A program made the translations under genes and the position numbers. 64,000 nucleotides of DNA from Serripes groenlandicus. Taxonomy: Eukaryota; Mollusca; Bivalvia; Cardiida; Cardiidae. The stretch lies in NCBI GenBank assembly GCA_031761405.1, contig JASEVX010000013.1:41848730-41912729 (forward strand). The letters are read 5' to 3'. The notes under the pieces are model-generated. The model was not told where the DNA came from, made no database searches, and saw only the letters and a program-made list of their open reading frames with translations. Positions 10,408 to 19,794 of this stretch are shown here, piece after piece; position 1 is the first letter of the stretch, and each line of letters starts with the position of its first letter.

Positions 10408-10650
10408 ATATGAGCCGAATTACGAGAAAAAACCAACATTGTGGACTATTCGTTAATTATCGACCCGGATCAAACCTAAGCATGCCGCGCAGACTAACCC
10501 AGACAGACACTTTTCGCCTCCTGTGGATTTTCTGTTTCAGGAATCATTACTTTATACTTCTATCTCCCTTAGACGGAATGTGTCGGCCCGGATTAGCCTA
10601 CGCGGATTGCAGAGTCCGTAATGTTGGTTTTCTCGTGGAACGACTCATAT
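10408..10650 (+). mobile_element. MITE-G copy
   Basis: TATGAGCCGAATTACGAGAA at the left and CTCGTGGAACGACTCATA at the right. Internally it has TATCGACCCGGATCAAACC, GGATTTTCTGTTTCAGGAAT and AGACGGAATGTGTCGGCCC. The right arm is shortened: the GCGCAGGCTGATCTGG module is missing. Confidence 0.85.
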
Positions 10651-10912
10651 TAAAAAAGCGATGAAGGCAAATGTTTATTTAATATATTGACATTGAATAT
10701 TTTTCTTTAATTTCACAAAAGTGAGGAAACACAATGCCTGTTTGGCTGTTTTGAGCAATGTCTCCCTTTGTCACAGATTTTTCAACTCAATAATTACACA
10801 TTCTATAATTATGTGAAAAAATATACGGACACAATATATAATGAATGCCAAACTGCACCCATGCAAACAAATCGGTATTTCTAAAAGTATCTGAGTATTC
10901 ACAGATATGTTC

Positions 10913-10998
10913 ACACGTTTAGCCCGTTCCCATATGCAAACGCTTTCTGACGCCTCTGCAACAGACACTTTTTTATAACATTTTGACAAAAGGTGTTA
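10913..10998 (+). mobile_element. MITE-P left-end fragment
   Basis: TTTAGCCCGTTCCCATATGC, CGCTTTCTGACGCCTCTGC, AACAGACACTTTTTTATAA and TTTTGACAAAAGG. It stops at the central stem. A further reversed piece may lie at 10745-10790. Confidence 0.6.
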
Positions 10999-11040
10999 TT
11001 GTATTTCCATTTATCTAAACCATGTACAATTTACCCAAAG

Positions 11041-11312
11041 CTTGTGGCCGAGCCCTGAAAGCTCAATCGGTAGGACGCGAGTTGTCCATCCTAGAATTGT
11101 CAATGTGAGTTCGAACCCCTAGCTCGGCCAATTTTCTTTCCGACTTTTTTTTAAAGTGAACGCGACTTGCATCGTTTCTCTTACAGCAATGGGATAACAG
11201 ACTATGTGAAAGAAAAAAAGCAACCAGTGGCTTGGACAGACTGTTGTGAGAAACCCAGGTAAAACACGGGTAGGTGAACTGACCGCCGTGATATGACGGG
11301 AAAACTGTGCAT
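11041..11312 (+). mobile_element. SINE-1 copy, nearly full length
   Basis: The tRNA-like head runs from about 11045 (GCCGAGCCCTGAAAGCTCAA to GAGTTCGAACCCCTAGCTCG), with a B-box-like GTTCGAACC. The body has GAAAAAAAGCAACCAGTGGC, and the tail has GTGAACTGACCGCCGTGATA. The head's A-box region is weakened, so it is unlikely to act as a real tRNA. Confidence 0.75.
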
Positions 11313-11338
11313 TTTCATACACCAAATCACATAATGGA

Positions 11339-11460
11339 TAAAAAGGGCTGACCATGGCAATATAATGTACACTATAATGTAGAAATAATGTTCGATAGAA
11401 TGTACAATATATGTACGATATAATGTTCGATAGAATGTACAATGTAATTTTCAATATAAA
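11339..11460 (+). repeat. Satellite border unit, first copy
   Basis: Contains AATAATGTTCGATAGAATGT twice and TGTACAATATATGTACG. A nearly identical block occurs at 13003-13113, each time at the start of a run of the 25-bp satellite. The array therefore has a higher-order structure rather than being a simple monomer repeat. Confidence 0.8.
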
Positions 11461-11713
11461 AAACAATAATAACCTAGAATATGAGATACAATAATAATAT
11501 ACAATATGATATACAATAATAACATACAATATGAGATACAATAAAAACATACAATATGATATACAATATGAGATACAATAACAATATACAATATGATATA
11601 CAATAATAACATACAATATGAGATACAATAATAACATACAATATGATATACAATAATAATATACAATATGAGATACAATAATAATATACAATATGATATA
11701 CAATATGAGATAC
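11461..11713 (+). repeat. 25-bp satellite, left block
   Basis: Tandem units close to ATACAATATGAGATACAATA plus ATAAC, alternating with a GATATAC variant. The - strand unit lacks stop codons in all frames, which creates long, purely repetitive Tyr/Ile/Leu/Cys frames that should not be annotated as proteins. Confidence 0.95.
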
Positions 11714-11720
11714 TTATAGG

Positions 11721-11876
11721 TTATTTAACAGTGTTCTGTACAATACGGATATATATTTGGACGAGTACACAGCTTGGAAAATCATATTGGACGAGCCGCT
11801 AGGCGAGTCCAATATAATTTTCCAAGCTGTGTACGAGTCCAAATATATTCCGTATTGTACAGAACACTGTTAAATG
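11721..11876. repeat. Palindrome A with GA/GA tip
   Basis: Arms 11721-11792 and 11807-11876 are complementary over most of about 70 bp, for example AACAGTGTTCTGTACAATAC with its complement. The tip at 11793-11806 is GA-GCC-GCTA-GGC-GA. Opposed GA dinucleotides would form a symmetric tandem G.A mismatch below a 3-bp stem. The same tip architecture occurs at 32664, 50214 and 55800. Confidence 0.9.
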
Positions 11877-11956
11877 ATCTTTTTATTCTATACCTCGACT
11901 TTTTCCCCAAAATATATTTTGTATTGTGCAGAATAATGTTAAATGACCTTTTTATT

Positions 11957-12043
11957 TTATACCTTCAAATAATTTCTGACACAAAAAGTGTTTTTTGGTT
12001 TCTGTTCAATTACAAAGTCATCTATTTCAGAATCGGATAACAT
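11957..12043 (-). pseudogene. Truncated Crypton-like N-terminus, 28 aa
   Basis: The reading starts at an ATG with MLSDSEIDDFVIEQKPKNTF and stops eight codons later. The pattern of an acidic SDxEID helix followed by a PKNT-type motif resembles N-termini of Crypton-derived proteins (KIAA1958/ZMYM/DUF3504-like) that precede a tyrosine recombinase domain. The catalytic domain is absent, so this is a relic or internal-deletion derivative. Identification is by motif memory only; 28 residues is short and coincidence is possible. The comparable ORF at 56027 strengthens the case. Confidence 0.4.
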
Positions 12044-12330
12044 TTTAGTTTCAGTGTTACTCCTTGTTTGCAAACGACAATAATGATCCGGTGACAACAG
12101 GAGCTTTATCGTAACGCTTTATCTAGAGCGCCTGTCGATTCAGACTTTCATTCGGAACCTTTTCACGCGCTTCGGTCTTTATCATAGGTTTAACATGGGA
12201 CCTGTGAATCGTACAATACGAAAAGAATACGGGTTATTTTGTAAGCGCGTGCGTCCCGATACGGAAATATATTGTACGATCACATGATTCGAATGAGCGT
12301 CTACGATTGGACGTATAAATTAGGTATAGA

Positions 12331-13002
12331 ATAAAATAACAATATACAATATGATATACAATAATAACATACAATATGAGATACAATAATAACATACAAT
12401 ATGATATACAATAATAATATACAATATGAGATACAATAATAATATACAATATGATATACAATATGAGATACAATAAAAATATACAATATGAAATACAATA
12501 ATAACATACAATATGAGATACAATAATAACATACAATATGATATACAATAATAATATACAATATGAGATACAATAATAATATACAATATGATATATAATA
12601 TGAGATACAATATGATATACAATAATAATATACAATAATAATATACAATATGAGATACAATAATAATATACAATATGAGATACAATATACAATATGAGAT
12701 ACAATAATAATATACAATATGAGATACAATAATAACATACAATATGAGATAAAATAATAACATACAATATGAGATACAATAATAACATACAATATAAGAT
12801 ACAATAATAATATACAATATGATATACAATAATAATATACAATATGAGATCCAATAATATACAATATGAGATACAATAATAACATACAATATGAGATACA
12901 ATAATAACATACAATATGAGATACAATAATAATATACAATATGATATACAATAATAATATACAATATGAGATACAATAACAATATACAATATAAGAAGCA
13001 AT
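12331..13002 (+). repeat. 25-bp satellite, middle block
   Basis: Continuation of the array after the hairpin element, with the same alternating GAGATAC and GATATAC units and local indels. All three - strand frames stay open for 250 codons or more because the unit lacks stops; these frames are repeat artefacts. Confidence 0.95.
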
Positions 13003-13113
13003 ATAATGTACAATATAATGTAGAAATAATGTTCGATAGAATGTACAATATATGTACGATATAATGTTCGATAGAATGTACAATGTAATTTTCAATATAA
13101 AAAACAATAATAA
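13003..13113 (+). repeat. Satellite border unit, second copy
   Basis: Near-identical to 11339-11460, including the paired TGTTCGATAGAATGTACAAT motif. Together with the following array it defines a repeat period of roughly 1.7 kb when the inserted hairpin element is included. Confidence 0.8.
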
Positions 13114-13682
13114 CATACAATATGAGATACAGTAACACTATACAATATGATATACAATAATAACATACAATATGAGATACAATAATAACATACAATATGA
13201 TATACAATATGAGATACAATAACAATATACAATATGATATACAATAATAACATACAATATGAGATACAATAATAACATACAATATGATATACAATAATAA
13301 TATACAATATGAGATACAATAATAATATACAATATGATATACAATATGAGATACAATAACACTATACAATATGATATACAATAATAACATACAATATGAG
13401 ATACAATAATAACATACAATATGATATACGATAATAATATACAATATGAGATACAATAATAATATACAATATGAGATACAATAATAATATACAATATGAG
13501 ATACAATAATAATATACAATATGATATACAATAATAATATACAATATGAGATACAATAATAATATACAATATGAGATACAATAATAACATACAATATGAG
13601 ATACAATAATAATATACAATATGATATACAATAATAACATACAATATGAGATACAATAACAATATACAATATTAGAAGCAAT
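13114..13682 (+). repeat. 25-bp satellite, right block
   Basis: Same 25-bp units, ending near AATATTAGAAGCAATATAA. A similar GAAGCAATATAA string ends the middle block at 13003, again pointing to a duplicated higher-order unit. Confidence 0.95.
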
Positions 13683-13834
13683 ATAAAATGAAATCGCACT
13701 TTCATTTCGAGACAGTTCCCATATTTCCAATAAACAACATATCATTGTTAGACGGTTGTGTTTTCCAAGTAATATACGATGTATCAAAAGTTAATTTTCT
13801 TTCATTTCCTTTATTGTTAACCATTTCTCACATA

Positions 13835-14043
13835 AAAACAGTCTGCAGCAGACAAGTTGAAACATTTAATCTTAAGCACAGAAAAGCTCTATAAGTTAAA
13901 TTATTGTTACTGAAAACAGTTGAAAACATTGTTGCAAAATGAGAAATTTATCGTTTTATGCAATTTATCTTTTTGCCACATTGTTTCCAAAAGTCTTCTA
14001 CTGCAGAGGCATCATAATGCGTCTGTGTGTGAGACAGGGTTTA
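13835..14043 (-). mobile_element. MITE-P copy, reversed, diverged
   Basis: AGTCTGCAGCAGACAAGTTG at the left, central ATGAGAAATTTATCGTTTTA with an imperfect complement, GAGGCATCATAATGCGTCTG and GTGTGAGACAGGGTTTA at the right. Confidence 0.7.
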
Positions 14044-14171
14044 TTTAGTTACCCTTTATAAATATGACTCTGTCAAATATAGTTAATGAACAAGACGTAA
14101 CCGCGGTTTCAAGTGACTGACATTGCAACTTTTCACGAAAAATAACCTCTTCATTTCTCTACCTTCACCCG

Positions 14172-14470
14172 TTGTTGCTTTCTAAACAATTGCTCGGTGA
14201 TGGACATGCAATTTCTGACTGCATTCACAGATGGTCCCTTTGTTTTGTGAATCTAAGCAACTCGTCAATGTTAGCCTACTTTCCTGCGTTTTATTTGGTA
14301 AAATGTTTAAGTAAAGGACAAAATTGCTTGTTTTGTTCTTATTTTTCACCCTGTTTCAGACTACTTTTCGGGCTAATTTCTTCAATTATATTAACTGAGA
14401 TTGTGCAATCCAGTCATTTCCTTATTACTCTGGGTCTCCTTGATACAGAAAAAAAAAACTTTATAAAAAT
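14172..14470 (-). repeat. Dispersed repeat, copy 1 of 2 in window
   Basis: Contains TTTTCACCCTGTTTCAGACT and TCCTTGATACAG. The reverse complement matches 40375-40660 over many blocks. It is open for about 105 codons on the + strand, but that frame is not shared with the second copy, so I treat it as a non-coding repeat. Confidence 0.65.
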
Positions 14471-14510
14471 AACAGAACGGATATTGTGAGACAATTTGAG
14501 AGAATAAAAT

Positions 14511-14612
14511 ATTGTTGACGCCTCTGTAGAAGACAACATTTGAAAACATTGTGGCAAAAAGGAGAAATTGCTACAAACGAGCAATGTCTCATTTTGCAAC
14601 ATGTTTTTTCCA
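14511..14612 (+). mobile_element. MITE-P fragment
   Basis: TTGACGCCTCTGTAGAAGAC, GAAAACATTGTGGCAAAAAG and the central stem GAGAAATTGCTACAAACGAG, breaking off after CATTTTGCAACATG. The terminal CCCTTTCCC is missing. Confidence 0.7.
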
Positions 14613-14658
14613 TTTTTTTTTTTAATAAAGATATCTTCATTCATAGAAATGTTGCATT

Positions 14659-14888
14659 CATACCCTTTCCCTCATATAGACGCTTTTTGACGCCTCTGCA
14701 GCAGACGGCTTTTTGAAAACATAGTGACAAAAGAAGAAATTGCTCAAAACGAGCAATTTCTCCTTTTGACACAATGTTTTCCACATTTCGTCATAGGTTA
14801 TCCATTCAATTATAGAGATTTCCTATGTTTTGACAAAATACGTTCAAAGTTGTCTGCTGCAGAATTGTCGTATGAGGGAAAGGGTTAA
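14659..14888 (+). mobile_element. MITE-P copy, near intact
   Basis: Left end ATACCCTTTCCCTCATATAG, with the left TTAA mutated. Right end TGAGGGAAAGGGTTAA. The central stem is AAATTGCTCAAAACGAGCAA. It belongs to the young subgroup with CTCATATAGACGC and AGAATTGTCGTATGAGG shared by 16103, 17961, 28040 and 29768. Confidence 0.85.
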
Positions 14889-15204
14889 ACAACAGTGACC
14901 GTTATATTGAGGTTGACCGAACAACTAAAATAACGAAATAGCGCTACTAGTTACTAATGTGACTGGGAACCGAGTCAACTGCAGTCGTTTCGTAACTTCG
15001 TGTTGACGTATGGATGTCACGTGTCTAGGAGTGCATCTGTACCCGTCGGCAACGTCACATCAGTTCTACGTCCAATCTTAGCCACGAGGTTTGTAATGGT
15101 TTTGACGTCTCTGACAAAGAAACTGCTGACCTGAAAATGCCCAACAATACAACACTTATGTCCGAGTAAGCGATGCAGTTTATAAATACAGTGTGTGTAT
15201 ACCA

Positions 15205-15670
15205 CGTGACTTTTGACGTCATATTTGCATGCTCAGACAGCAATTATTGCTCTTGATAAGAATGTAAAAACAATTATAACTTTTTGATTTCTTCACCCTT
15301 TTTAATGAAACATGGCGCAGTCTTCGCCGCTTACAATGTCCTATCTCCGTTTTGTTTTACAGGAGTTTGATTGGTGGTCTAGTTTTTTCAAACACTTCGA
15401 CGAACCTGTTCTCAAAATCCAGTTTTGATAATGCTCCGGCTGTCGGCGATATTAATACATTTTGAGAAAAGGTTTATCGAAGTGTTTGAAGAAACTAAAC
15501 CACTAATCAAACTCCGTTGAAAACCCGAAGATATAGCTCTGTAAGCGGCGTAGACTGAGCTATGTTTCATTAACAATGATGAAGAAACAAAAAAGTTACC
15601 ATTGTTTTTACTTCTAAACCGAAGTAAAACATTTCTGTCTGCCGCAGCATTTGTGACGTCAAAGTCAAAG
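15205..15670. repeat. Foldback repeat, about 460 bp
   Basis: A long imperfect palindrome. Left TGACGTCATATTTGCATGC and GCTCAGACAGCAA match right TTCTGTCTGCCGCAGCATTT and GTGACGTCAAAG. Nearer the centre, TTCAAACACTTCGACGAACC matches GGTTTATCGAAGTGTTTGAA. The arms also contain matching GCCGCTTACA and TGTAAGCGGCG. No ORF fits. Type unknown: it may be a MITE or a foldback element. Confidence 0.75.
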
Positions 15671-16102
15671 TTTTACACACACTGAAATTAACATAATAAG
15701 ATTTTAAAAAAAGAAAGATTTTCTTGGTTATAAACACTTGTTCACTTGACTGTAGTTATATATTGACAATGTATGTATGTAATAGTATTCCTCATGCTGT
15801 ATACTATCTGTACCTGAGAGAAATAAAGATACTGTTCTGTTCCGTTTATTGATTGACGGAAAGGCACGTGTCAGAGGGTAAGAGTTCCAACAATGAATGA
15901 TACACCTTTTATTTGAATTTCGACGTTGTACCATTCCAACCACACGCGCGTACGGCGCATCAGGACTGGAACATTTTAATGTTATGTTTTGTTAATGCAT
16001 GCCAGTCTCCGAAGATGTAATCTTGGCCGTCTTAGCAGGATAACGCACATTCGCAAATATGCACGAAATGCACGTGTAATTCGAGTCAGGAAAAAAACAT
16101 GT
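15671..16102. other. No gene seen; possible LINE 3' tail
   Basis: Around 15760-15870, CTGTACCTGAGAGAAATAAA followed by GATACTGTTCTGTTCCG resembles the 3' ends of LINE-type repeats in molluscs, with similar strings near 18690 and 57070. That is an impression, not a match. The rest is unassigned. Confidence 0.35.
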
Positions 16103-16324
16103 TTAACCCTTTCCCTATGCTTTCTGACGCCTCTGCAGCAGACGGCATTTTAAATAAATAGTGACAAAAGAAGAAATTGCTCAAAACGAGCAATTTCTTC
16201 TTTTGCCACAATGTTTTCCACTTTTAGTCAAAGGTTATCCATTTAATTATAGAGATTTTCTATTGGTTGACAAAATATGTTCAAAGTCGTCTGCTGCAGA
16301 ATTGTCGTATGAGGGAAAGGGATA
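16103..16324 (+). mobile_element. MITE-P copy, near intact
   Basis: TTAACCCTTTCCCTATGC at the left, with an 11-base deletion of CATATAGACGC relative to other copies. Right end TGAGGGAAAGGGATAA. The central hairpin is GAAGAAATTGCTCAAAACGA with its complement. Confidence 0.85.
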
Positions 16325-16461
16325 AGGGCCGAAAACGTTGCCTATTGTATGCGGAGAATACCATTTTTTTTTTTATAATTTTCTGTTTTGGAATAAAAAC
16401 AGATAATAACCGATAAAAAGTATGAAGTTGCTTGTGAATCTCGTTTGTTCCAACAACGCCA

Positions 16462-16677
16462 AGCCCGATAGCTGAAGTCTCTAGCGTCGCGAGCTGTCAA
16501 TCCAGGGTTTGTGAGTTCGAACCACTGCTCGGCCATTGGTAAATTCATTGTGACACGCGTCGTTAGATTACCATCAATGGGCTAGGAGTCTATATGCGGA
16601 AAGGCAAGGAAACACATGGGTAGGGTTTCTAGCCGGCGTGATATGACTTAACAGTTGCTGAAAACGGTGTTAAACAA
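16462..16677 (+). mobile_element. SINE-1 copy, full length but diverged
   Basis: Head: AAGCCCGATAGCTGAAGTCT, TGTCAATCCAGGGTTTGTG and GAGTTCGAACCACTGCTCGG. Tail: GCCGGCGTGATATGACTTAA and TGAAAACGGTGTTAAACA. The A-box and B-box spacing is tRNA-like. Confidence 0.75.
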
Positions 16678-16898
16678 TACTCTATTGTTCCAGCAACATC
16701 TCATCTGGTCCTTATGTATTCAAGCGCTTGCAAGTTATACCCTATTTAATTAAATATTAAAATATAGTCTGTAAAACAGGTTATCCATTTCATGTATTCA
16801 TGCACACCCAATCGGCAGAAATCGAATTTGTAAGAGGACGTTAAAATGAAACGCATCTATACAACGATTTGGAATAGCTTTAAACATTAAATTGGAAT

Positions 16899-17050
16899 AA
16901 TGAATGAGTTGAAAAATATTGTGACCAAATGAGAAGTTGCTGATTATGAGCAATTTCTCTTTTCATCTCAATGTTTCAGATGTGTCAGATGTGTCTGTAT
17001 CAGGTCATCTGGCCGGCAAGTTGAAGCAGACGACTTTGAAAGCATTTATA
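16899..17050 (-). mobile_element. MITE-P remnant, reversed
   Basis: GAGTTGAAAAATATTGTGAC, AGAAGTTGCTGATTATGAGC with its complement, then CAGATGTGTCTGTATCAGG. The part from 17020 (GCAGACGACTTTGAAAGC) may be a second fragment. Confidence 0.6.
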
Positions 17051-17110
17051 GGCAAAACTATGGAAACTCTCCGTGGATGAAAGTATAACAATTGATTTGT
17101 TTTTGTTTTG

Positions 17111-17315
17111 TTGGGATTTTACGCCGTTTTCAATATTATTTCAGTTATATCACGGCGACAGTTCACTTATTCAGGACCCCTGGGTAAACAAACCAGTACT
17201 AGGCTAGAAAATGTGCCTTGCTCAATGGCACTCCATTATGACCACAGACGGAGGATCTAACCCGGGATGCCCGATCCCAAATCCCGAACGCTAACCACTA
17301 GGCCACGGATAAATC
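17111..17315 (-). mobile_element. SINE-3 copy, reversed
   Basis: The tail at the left is TTTTACGCCGTTTTCAATAT and TATATCACGGCGACAGTTCA. The body is AACAAACCAGTACTAGGC. The head at the right is CCGAACGCTAACCACTAGGC then CACGG, the complement of a CCGTGGCCTAGTGG-type tRNA head. Confidence 0.8.
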
Positions 17316-17789
17316 CTAAAAGTGAATGAAAGTCGTCTTGTTTAGTCGTGTCTTTGTTTGGTAAAGGTTATTACCTTATTATTATATCAGCCTTGACTGT
17401 CTTCATTCTCTCTTTCTATAGTAGATTCTAATATTAAACCACACGTTCATTTCAGTCACAGACAAATGATTTTGGGATATTTGTTGACTTTATATAATGT
17501 ATTATTCTCTAAATGCAAACTTAATGTGGCAGCAACTAACAACGTTTCCAGAGTAAAACATGTCCAGAACAATGTTAATGTTTCAAGCACGGCGTTTATG
17601 TTACATTTCACCGGAAAACAAGTGCGACGTTCGTGTATTTACGTCCAAAAACGTATTATTTATCGCAATACAAGATGCAAAAGGTTTCGATTGTCATAAG
17701 GCCTATTCGAAGCTTTGTTGTCTTTAACAAACATTAACTTAAACTACCTACTAAATCAAAAGTTATTAAACATTGTAAGTCATTCAGTC

Positions 17790-17875
17790 TTGTCCCCCCC
17801 CCCCCCCCCTACCTCCCCCTACACCCCCTACCCCCCAAAACCCTACCCCCCCCCCCCCCCCCCCCCCACCCCTCA
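17790..17875 (+). repeat. Poly-C / CCCCTA low-complexity tract
   Basis: C-runs of 16 or more, separated by TACCTCC and ACACCCCCTACCCC strings. Such tracts are error-prone in assemblies, so the exact lengths are uncertain. Confidence 0.9.
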
Positions 17876-17960
17876 TATACGCCAGCATCTGGCGCGACGT
17901 CAGATATATTTAATCTCTAAAATATTTATATGAATTGACTGTTTCCACTTGAACGATCAC

Positions 17961-18190
17961 CTAACCCTTTCCCACATATAGACGCTTTCTGACGCCTCTG
18001 CAGCAGACGGCGTTTTGAAAACATAGTGACAAAAGAAGAAATTGCACAAAACGTGCAATTTCTCCTTTTGCCACCATGTTTTCCACTTTGTGACATAGGT
18101 TATCCATTCAATTATGGAGATTTTCTATGTTTTGACAAAATACGTTGAAAGTCGTCTGCTGCAGAATTGTCGTATGAGGGAAAGGGTTAA
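17961..18190 (+). mobile_element. MITE-P copy, intact
   Basis: CTAACCCTTTCCCACATATA at the left and TGAGGGAAAGGGTTAA at the right. The central hairpin GAAATTGCACAAAACGTGCA is perfectly self-complementary around TTGCAC/GTGCAA, the compensated variant also seen at 28040 (most copies read TTGCTC/GAGCAA). Both halves changed together. Confidence 0.9.
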
Positions 18191-18544
18191 TTAACGACAC
18201 CTGTGCAATCTAAATACACCTCTTGGTCTTTTGCATGGGTTCGCCTCGAAAATCAATGGTAATATGCCATTGTATCTTAGCCGTATAATGCAGTTTGCGT
18301 AGTTTATACAATTTTCATAACGTTTCTATATCTATTTTTTTTTTATGAGCGGCGCTCTGCAAACACCATGAAGCCGTAGGGTACTTGCTACCAGTGTTGA
18401 TCCAGATTAGCCAGCGCATCCAAGCAGTCTGATCTGGATCTGAAGTGTTCGCCAATAAGTCCTAGAAGGTTTAAAGAATCCTTAGCATGAATGTTCTCTC
18501 GACACGTGTAACAGTAATGTCCAGGTTTTAGTTAACCGACTATC

Positions 18545-18690
18545 TCTTTATCGCCGTTTTCAGCATTATTTCAGTTATATCACGGTGAAAATTTACCTAT
18601 TTATGGACTTTGGGTGAACAAACCAGTATTAGGCTAGGAAATGTAACAATACAATACAATACAAATACAATACAAATTCCTTTATTTCTC
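18545..18690 (-). mobile_element. SINE-3 3' fragment plus (ACAAT)n
   Basis: ATCGCCGTTTTCAGCATTAT, TATATCACGGTGAAAATTTA and AACAAACCAGTATTAGGC, then a break into ACAATACAATACAATACAAA at about 18648. The ACAAT run and the following CTTTATTTCTCTCGG look like the reversed 3' end of a LINE; this is inference. Confidence 0.6.
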
Positions 18691-19099
18691 TCGGTTCTAC
18701 CAACAGAATACATGAGGATAAAATAAATATACATAGTAAACGAGGTGAAGAACAATACAAAGAAAAAGAAAAAGAAAAGAGGTATGTCGACAAATGCATA
18801 GTTCAAATACGAGAATTGTGAAACACAAAAGAAAGAAAGTTTAGCCTTCAATCCACAATTACAATACACTCTCGTATTAAAGCGGTATTTTCATTGCAAA
18901 GGAAGGCCAAACAGTATGTACTTTTTTTCATTACTCAAAGTTCTTTGCAGAAACAAAACGCAAATTTAGCACATACGTTGAAAACGCCAAAAATCGCCAA
19001 TAGGACAAATACATGTACAACAAACACACTCGGTAATCAAAACGTTAATCAAGGGTTTATTTCGTGTGGTTCGGATTTAGTGGGATAGCAAAACGTTAT

Positions 19100-19315
19100 T
19101 TTAAACTTATTTATTTTACATCGATTGCGAAACAAGCTTTTCAGTTAATATTAATAGCACGCGATGTCTGCTCTCTGGAGACTTTTTAAACCAGAACTCG
19201 CGCCGTTTGTAATGGAAACATCCCAAAGGTTGAAACCGCTCATCACGGGATTTGAACCCGTGGGACCTTTGGCACGAGATGCCGACAATCTACCACCGCG
19301 CCACTGTCTTCAACA
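19100..19315 (-). mobile_element. SINE-4 (tRNA-like head), reversed
   Basis: The right part (19237-19312), read on the - strand, is AGTGGCGCGGTGGTAGATTG through GGTTCAAATCCCGTGATGAG, with tRNA-type A- and B-box strings. The left part has ATCGATTGCGAAACAAGC and CCAGAACTCGCGCCGTTTGT, shared with 22055 and 56480. It could be mistaken for a tRNA gene; the shared non-tRNA body says SINE. Confidence 0.7.
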
Positions 19316-19434
19316 ATACGACAGCACTACTAGCAGCTAAAATAACCAAGCGCATTTAGGAGAAAACAGTAATGTATTTTAATGTCTAATTACTTGAAAA
19401 AGAGATGAGTTTTAGTATTTTCAATAATAGTTTG

Positions 19435-19615
19435 TGTGGTGTTTAACGCCGATTAAAATATGTAGTCTGTTATACCACGGCGTTTCCTGGGTAACATAAC
19501 TAGTACTTCTGTTCCATATGTCCCGAAACCTGAGGATCAATCGTAATGCAAAACTCAAAACCCTAAGCGCCAAGGAGAGCGGCCATTACTAACATTGTTA
19601 AAGTCTTTGTTCTGG
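19435..19615 (-). mobile_element. SINE-2 copy, reversed, 5' truncated
   Basis: GTGTTTAACGCCGATTAAA, CCACGGCGTTTCCTGGGTAA, then the body AGCGCCAAGGAGAGCGGCCA and CATTACTAACAT. The tRNA-like head is mostly gone. Confidence 0.7.
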
Positions 19616-19794
19616 TCCTTTGTATATATACTAGAGTCATGGCTACTCGTATTTAATTCTTAGCCCCCAACCTAAAATGAAAACCAGAATTGAAATTCAT
19701 ATGCGAAGCTTATACATTATTAATTTAAACACAATTCGAACAAAAACATAACCAACCGTCGATCGTGGACCAATGTCAGTTCAGTCGATTGATT

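Larger units (their letters stand above)
11714..12330 (-). mobile_element. Hairpin element A, with truncated recombinase-like ORF, inside satellite
   Basis: About 600 bases interrupt the 25-bp satellite. In the - direction it contains upstream sequence, a 28-codon ORF (12043-11957) like a Crypton-type N-terminus, and a terminal palindrome (11876-11721). Right of the ORF are GC-containing stretches such as CGCGCTTCGGTCTTTATC and GCGCGTGCGTCCCGATACG, unlike the satellite. The limits are approximate, since no clear target duplication is visible. It has the same layout as the element at 55737. Confidence 0.6.

Noticed and set aside
12320..13705. 461-codon - strand open frame and its two overlapping companions
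   Set aside because: All three frames are open because the 25-bp satellite unit lacks stops. The peptides only repeat the unit, so there is no evidence of a gene.
18893..19088. Small + strand frame after the (ACAAT)n tract
   Set aside because: Asn/Thr-rich, AT-driven composition with no motif. It is not bounded by splice sites.
19237..19312. Possible tRNA gene on the - strand
   Set aside because: The head is tRNA-like, but it continues into a body shared with 22050 and 56480, so it is the head of a dispersed SINE.
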